Shown one piece after another: positions 59,852 through 64,000 of a DNA stretch of 64,000 nucleotides (positions are counted from its first letter, which is position 1; each line of letters starts with the position of its first letter). Source of the stretch: Rhodanobacteraceae bacterium. Its GTDB lineage: Bacteria; Pseudomonadota; Gammaproteobacteria; Xanthomonadales; Rhodanobacteraceae. The notes beneath the pieces are model-generated. The model was not told where the DNA came from, ran no database searches, and saw only the letters and a program-made list of their open reading frames with translations. The DNA lies in contig CP126531.1 in assembly GCA_030167125.1 (NCBI GenBank), positions 2,108,001 through 2,172,000 on the forward strand. Direction: 5' to 3'. The position numbers and the translations under genes were made by a program.

Positions 59852-60655
59852 TCAGGTGACCTGCAGCCGCGCCAGCCAATCGACCGAAGCGTCGCCCAGC
59901 GCGAGGAATTCGGGGTTCAACAACGATTCCTTGGTGTTGTAGCGCAGCGGCGCGCCCTGCAAATCCAGCACCGCGCCGCCGGCCTGTTCCAGCACGCATT
60001 GCGCGGCGGCGGTGTCCCATTCCGAGGTGAGCCCGAGGCGCAGGTACAGGTCGGCATCGCCGCGCGCGACCATGCAGAACTTGATCGACGATCCGACCGA
60101 AACCAGCGTGTGCTCGCCGAGGTTCGCGAGGATCGCGGTTTGCCGGTCGCTGCCGTGCGAACGGCTGCCCGCCACCACCGGAACCGTGGCCGCCGCGCGC
60201 GTCGCGATCGGCTGCGGCAGCGCGCCGGGCGCATTCTCGAGGAACGCGCCGTCGCCCGCGATGCCGTAATACAGCGCGCCCGTGACCGGAATCAGCACCA
60301 CGCCCAGCACCGGCGCGTGCTTTTCGATCAGCGCGATGTTGACTGTGAATTCGCCATTGCGTTTCACGAACTCGCGCGTGCCGTCCAGCGGATCGACCAG
60401 CCAGTAGCGGTCCCACCCGCGGCGCGTGTTCCAGTCGATGTGTTTCGACTCCTCGGACAGCACCGGGATGTCCGGCGTCAGATCCTTGAGGCCCGCGACG
60501 ATGATGCGGTGCGAAGCCATGTCGGCCGCGGTCAGCGGCGAGTCGTCGGACTTCTGCTCGACCGCGAAGCTGCCGACATAGACTTCCAGGATGGCGGCGC
60601 CCGCGCGGCGCGCGAGCGAACAACTTGCGTGCGCGATGCGTTCCAATTCGCTCAT
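59852..60655 (-). CDS. cysQ: 3'(2'),5'-bisphosphate nucleotidase CysQ
   Basis: 267 residues of the inositol monophosphatase superfamily, CysQ branch. Metal-binding motifs: SEESKHID, and VDPLDGTREFVKRNGEFTVN with the D-P-x-D-G-T signature; a later motif is in LGLTSEWDTAAAQCVLEQAG (WDxAA). It dephosphorylates 3'-phosphoadenosine 5'-phosphate, a by-product of sulfate assimilation. Its start overlaps the nudE stop (ATGA), so translation is coupled, as is common for nudE-cysQ pairs. Confidence 0.95.
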   Translation of the reverse strand: MSELERIAHASCSLARRAGAAILEVYVGSFAVEQKSDDSPLTAADMASHRIIVAGLKDLTPDIPVLSEESKHIDWNTRRGWDRYWLVDPLDGTREFVKRNGEFTVNIALIEKHAPVLGVVLIPVTGALYYGIAGDGAFLENAPGALPQPIATRAAATVPVVAGSRSHGSDRQTAILANLGEHTLVSVGSSIKFCMVARGDADLYLRLGLTSEWDTAAAQCVLEQAGGAVLDLQGAPLRYNTKESLLNPEFLALGDASVDWLARLQVT

Positions 60656-61209
60656 GCCGGTTTGTACCTTCCTTCGAGATATTCACGCGCGATGAACAGC
60701 GCGGCGATGGAGCGTCCTTCCGACACATCGTCGCGCGCCAGCAAGGCATGCAGTTCGGACAGCTTCCACGGCACCACTTCCAGCGGCTCGGGTTCGTCGC
60801 CGGGGCGGCGCTGCGGATAGAGGTCTTCGGCCAGGATCACCTGCGCCTTGTGGGTCATGTACGCGGGCGAGAGCGACAAGGTGGTCAGCGGCGTCAGCTT
60901 GCGTGCGCCGAAACCCACTTCTTCCTGCAACTCACGATTGGCGGCATCCAGCGGGGTTTCGCCGCGGTCGATGCGGCCCTTCGGCACGCCCAGTTCGTAG
61001 CGCCCGACCCCGGCGCCGTATTCGCGCACCAGCAGCACGGTGTCGCGGTCCTGCATCGGCACGATGAACACCGCGCCCATGCCGGACGCGGTCAGCCGCT
61101 CGAAGGTTCGGCGCGCGCCATTCGAAAACGCGAGGTCGACTTCCTCGACGCGCAGGAAGCGGCTGTCGCGCGCGGCGCGTGTAGCGAGGATCTCGGGGGG
61201 TGTAGGCAT
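60652..61209 (-). CDS. nudE: ADP compounds hydrolase NudE
   Basis: 185 residues (E. coli NudE 186). The Nudix box runs GRIDRGETPLDAANRELQEE then VGFGA, matching G-x5-E-x7-REUxEExGU. Around it are FERLTASGMGAVFIVPMQDR and LSLSPAYMTHKAQVILAEDL. NudE hydrolyses ADP-ribose, NADH and Ap3A. ATG 61209 is chosen because upstream residues (MACRYNHA) look accidental. The first gene of a coupled pair with cysQ. Confidence 0.94.
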   Translation of the reverse strand: MPTPPEILATRAARDSRFLRVEEVDLAFSNGARRTFERLTASGMGAVFIVPMQDRDTVLLVREYGAGVGRYELGVPKGRIDRGETPLDAANRELQEEVGFGARKLTPLTTLSLSPAYMTHKAQVILAEDLYPQRRPGDEPEPLEVVPWKLSELHALLARDDVSEGRSIAALFIAREYLEGRYKPA

Positions 61210-61372
61210 CGCGTGATTGTAACGGCACGCCACAACTTACCCCCCTCCAAAGGGAGGGGGTCGCGCGAAGCGCGCGGGATGCCTGCGTGCGAAAGGCCAT
61301 CCCCCTCACCGCGCTTCGCGCGCGTTCGCTGCGCTCCGCCCTTCATGCGGAAGGGGGAAGTCGCCCGGACTA

Positions 61373-62242
61373 TCAACCCGACGACGCGGGTGGCGGCACG
61401 CTCGACGCCGACACGGGCACTTTCACCTTCTTGCCCGTCAGCGTTTCCGCGGGCGGCATCGACAGGCGGATGTCGTCGTCGTTCTTCGGCGGCGGTTGCG
61501 GATCGTCGCCCTTGCAGCCCGCCAGCAACATCAACGGCGAAACCGCGCAATGCAACTTGATGCCGCCCGGCAGATGCACGGTCTTCTTCACCGTGGTCTT
61601 CTCGATCGCCTTGTCGACCGCGCGTCCGATGGTCTTCTGACCCAGGCTTTCCTTGTCCGGCGCCCAATCCTGATTGAAGCGCGTGGGCTTGTACGGAACC
61701 GGCGACTTGCCGCTGTAGATCTGCGAGCCCTTGATTTCCGGCGCGCGATAGGCCGGCACGGGCGCGGCGGTCGACGCGCTCGGCGGAATCTGGATCTGCC
61801 CGTTCGACTGGTACAACTCCAGCGCGGGTGTTTTCACGCCTTGCATCTGCGCCTGGATGGCGCCCTTGGCGGGCGCCTCGTGATGCACGGGCCGCGGCAT
61901 TGCGGGGCGCGGCTGTCCCGGCAACGGCGGCGGCGCGAGCAGCGGCGGTGGCGGCGGCACGTTGGCCGCGGGCTCGATCAGCATCACCGCGATCACGTTG
62001 CGCTCGCCGTGGCGATGCGGCGACGGGCGCAGGATGCGCCACGCCAGCCACACCAGGATAACGTGCGCCAGCAGCACCAGCGCGAGCAGCATCCACAACG
62101 TGCGCCGGTCGCGCGCAACCGGCGTGCGCTGGGTGAGCCGCACGTAAGGCAGGCTGGACAGTTCGGCCGCGGCGTCGCGAAACTCCCAGTGATCCGGGTA
62201 TTCCGCCTGCACCTCGATTTCCATTCCGTCGTTGCGGGGCAT
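61373..62242 (-). CDS. Proline-rich single-pass membrane protein of unknown function
   Basis: About 289 residues. A soluble N terminus of about 40 residues, one membrane helix (LWMLLALVLLAHVILVWLAW), then a proline-rich stretch (NVPPPPPLLAPPPLPGQP) and a long polar region ending in a Ser/Pro tail. The organisation recalls TonB-type or other periplasm-spanning proteins, but the C-terminal TonB fold is not visible. A small conserved-looking segment is KTVHLPGGIKLHCAVSPLML with one Cys, then LAGCKGDD. ATG 62242; the ATG at 62224 (MEIEV) is possible. Function unknown. Confidence 0.75.
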   Translation of the reverse strand: MPRNDGMEIEVQAEYPDHWEFRDAAAELSSLPYVRLTQRTPVARDRRTLWMLLALVLLAHVILVWLAWRILRPSPHRHGERNVIAVMLIEPAANVPPPPPLLAPPPLPGQPRPAMPRPVHHEAPAKGAIQAQMQGVKTPALELYQSNGQIQIPPSASTAAPVPAYRAPEIKGSQIYSGKSPVPYKPTRFNQDWAPDKESLGQKTIGRAVDKAIEKTTVKKTVHLPGGIKLHCAVSPLMLLAGCKGDDPQPPPKNDDDIRLSMPPAETLTGKKVKVPVSASSVPPPASSG

Positions 62243-62422
62243 GCGACCGGCCGTTGCGCGCGACGCGCGCATTGAAGTGTACGGGAAGCGCGGCAACCGC
62301 CCGCTCGCGCGTCGCCTCGCGATTCAGACCCTGCCAGGGGTCCCAGGTTCCGCGGGCCTTGACCGTGGATGCGGATAGGCGCAAGGTTTCATGCCTGCCG
62401 CCATCGGAAAAGCGAGGTCAGC

Positions 62423-64000
62423 ATGGGCGCCTACTCCACCGAGGACATCCGCAACGTGGCCCTGGCGGGCCACGCAGGCGCCGGCAAGACCAGCCTGTTC
62501 GAAGCGCTGCTGCAGGCCGGCGGCGCGATCCAGACCGCGGGCAGCATCGAGCGCGGCAACACGGTGTCCGATTTCGACGACCAGGAAAAGGAACGCCAGC
62601 ATTCCATCCATTCGTCGATCGCGTCGATCGACGTCGCGGGCTGCCACATCAATCTGATCGATACCGCGGGCTACGCGGATTTCCGCGGCGAAACGCTGGG
62701 CGCGCTGGCCGCGGTGGAAACCTGCGCGGTGGTGGTCAACGCCACCAACGGCATCGAACACGGCACGCGCCGGCTGATGCATTACGCCAAGCAGCGCGGC
62801 CTCGCGCGCATGCTCATCGTCAACCGCATCGACATGGAAGACATCGACCTCACCGGCCTGCTGGCCGCATTGCGCGACGAGTTCGGCGCCGAATGCCTGC
62901 CGGTGAACCTGCCCGCGGAACACGGCAAGCGAGTCGTCGATTGCTTCTTCGCGCACGACGGGCAAAGCGACCTCGGCCCCGTCGCCGATGCGCACCAGCA
63001 GATCATCGACCAGGTGGTCGAGATCAACGAGCGCCTGATGGGCCGCTACCTCGAAGACGGCGAGGAGAATCTTTCGCCCGAAGACCTGCACAACGCCTTC
63101 GAACAATGCCTGCGCGAGGGCCATCTCGTGCCGATCTGTTTCACCTCCGCGCGCAGCGGTGTGGGCGTCGCGGAGTGGTTGCAGATTGCACGGAAGTTGT
63201 TGCCGCATCCGGGCGAAGCCAACCCGCCGCCCTTCATGAAAGGCACCGGCGCCGACGCGAAACCCGTCGAGGCCAAGCCCGATCCGCGCGCGCACGTGAT
63301 CGCCGACGTGTTCAAGATCATCAACGATCCGTTCGTCGGCAAGCTCGCAGTGTTCCGCGTGTGGCAAGGAACGGTGAAAAAGGATTCGCAGCTCTTCATC
63401 GACGATGGCAAGAAGCCGTTCAAGGTGGGTCACCTGCTGCGCCTGCAGGGCAAGGACCACATCGAGATCGAGCAGGCGATTCCCGGCGACATCGCCGGCG
63501 TCGCCAAGGTCGAGGAAATCCATTTCGACGCGGTGCTGCACGATTCGCACGACGAGGATGCGATCCACCTCAAGCCGCTGGACTATCCGCTGTCGATGTT
63601 CGGACTCGCGGTGGAACCGAAGCACAAGGGCCAGGACCAGAAGCTCGCGACCGCGCTGTCCAAACTGGCCGAAGAAGACCCCTGCCTCACGATCGAGCAC
63701 AACAAGGAATTGAACGAGACCGTGGTGCGCGGCCTGTCCGACCTGCACCTGAAACTCACGCTGGCGCGGATGCAGGCGAAGTACGGCGTCGAGGTGATCA
63801 CGCATCCGCCGCGCATCGCCTACCGCGAAACCATTGGCGCGAGCGCCGAAGGCCATCATCGCCACAAGAAACAGACCGGCGGCGCCGGGCAATTCGGCGA
63901 GGTGTTCCTGCGCGTCGAGCCGCTGCCGCGCGGCGCGGGTTTCGAGTTCAGCGACGAAAGCAAGGGCGGCGTGATCCCCAACCAGTTCATTCCGGCCATC
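62423..64000 (+). CDS. Elongation factor G-like protein (EF-G paralogue, partial)
   Basis: The first 526 codons lie in the window; the gene runs off the right edge without a stop. The start MGAYSTEDIRNVALAGHAGA is followed by P-loop GHAGAGKT, ERQHSIHSSIASID, DTAGYADFRGE and NRIDMEDIDL in the GTPase domain. Domain II and the EF-G-type domains III and IV come next (LGDIAGV-type region near GDIAGVAKVEEI, then KYGVEVITHPPRIAYRETIG and KQTGGAGQFGEVF). It diverges from canonical EF-G (no RGITI in switch I) and resembles the separate EF-G-like group seen beside housekeeping fusA. The translation role of that group is unclear. Confidence 0.9.
   Translation, partial: MGAYSTEDIRNVALAGHAGAGKTSLFEALLQAGGAIQTAGSIERGNTVSDFDDQEKERQHSIHSSIASIDVAGCHINLIDTAGYADFRGETLGALAAVETCAVVVNATNGIEHGTRRLMHYAKQRGLARMLIVNRIDMEDIDLTGLLAALRDEFGAECLPVNLPAEHGKRVVDCFFAHDGQSDLGPVADAHQQIIDQVVEINERLMGRYLEDGEENLSPEDLHNAFEQCLREGHLVPICFTSARSGVGVAEWLQIARKLLPHPGEANPPPFMKGTGADAKPVEAKPDPRAHVIADVFKIINDPFVGKLAVFRVWQGTVKKDSQLFIDDGKKPFKVGHLLRLQGKDHIEIEQAIPGDIAGVAKVEEIHFDAVLHDSHDEDAIHLKPLDYPLSMFGLAVEPKHKGQDQKLATALSKLAEEDPCLTIEHNKELNETVVRGLSDLHLKLTLARMQAKYGVEVITHPPRIAYRETIGASAEGHHRHKKQTGGAGQFGEVFLRVEPLPRGAGFEFSDESKGGVIPNQFIPAI

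Overview
The window looks like a chromosomal segment of a high-GC gammaproteobacterium of the Xanthomonadales/Lysobacterales, most likely near Rhodanobacteraceae. Reasons (inference): the miaA-hfq-hflX-hflK-hflC-purA order, the Xanthomonas-style GlcNAc locus (TonB-dependent receptor, NagP, LacI-type NagR, SIS-type NagB, NagA), short heptamer microsatellites, and palindromic repeats of the GTCATTCC type. Genes are dense on both strands. No gap without a gene exceeds 300 bases, and I found no tRNA, rRNA, CRISPR array, prophage or insertion sequence.

Layout. 1-5.2 kb (minus strand): RNA and membrane-protease housekeeping cluster miaA-hfq-hflX-hflK-hflC-purA (purA cut by the window edge). 5.3-7.8 kb (plus): tdh-kbl threonine catabolism, separated by a 7-bp tandem repeat and a palindromic repeat element. 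7.8-21.7 kb: an amino-sugar/chitin utilisation locus. A minus-strand arm carries a sugar kinase, a TonB-dependent receptor, a GH9 enzyme and a GH20 hexosaminidase. A plus-strand arm carries nagP-nagR-nagB-nagA. Near-palindromic LacI-type operator sites lie in the divergent middle. The receptor is unusual: a peptidoglycan-binding OmpA domain is fused to its C terminus, nearly identical to that of the ompA gene 7 kb away.

21.7-32 kb: a pseudouridine synthase, ompA, prpD, a TerC-family gene behind a likely yybP-ykoY manganese riboswitch, an S9 peptidase operon and a 2,4-dienoyl-CoA reductase. 32.2-37.9 kb: a sigma-54 activator gene facing a five-gene operon that looks like a divergent functional-amyloid (Fap-type) secretion system. 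The operon has a Gly-rich subunit, a small subunit, a periplasmic C39 peptidase, a small Gly-Gly-motif protein and a coiled-coil outer-membrane barrel, behind a -24/-12 promoter. This is the most system-like novelty of the window.

38-47 kb: a GST, the methylcitrate genes prpB and prpC with two tandem unknown membrane proteins between them, a TolB/TPR protein, mdh and an aspartate aminotransferase. 47-64 kb: a cyclophilin, typA, an outer-membrane porin, a VapBC-type pair, an RDD-pilin fusion, a low-GC TPR gene that looks acquired, a two-component pair, a repetitive adhesin-like protein, mazG-cysQ-nudE housekeeping genes and the start of an EF-G paralogue. Only sequence reading was used; no database search was run.
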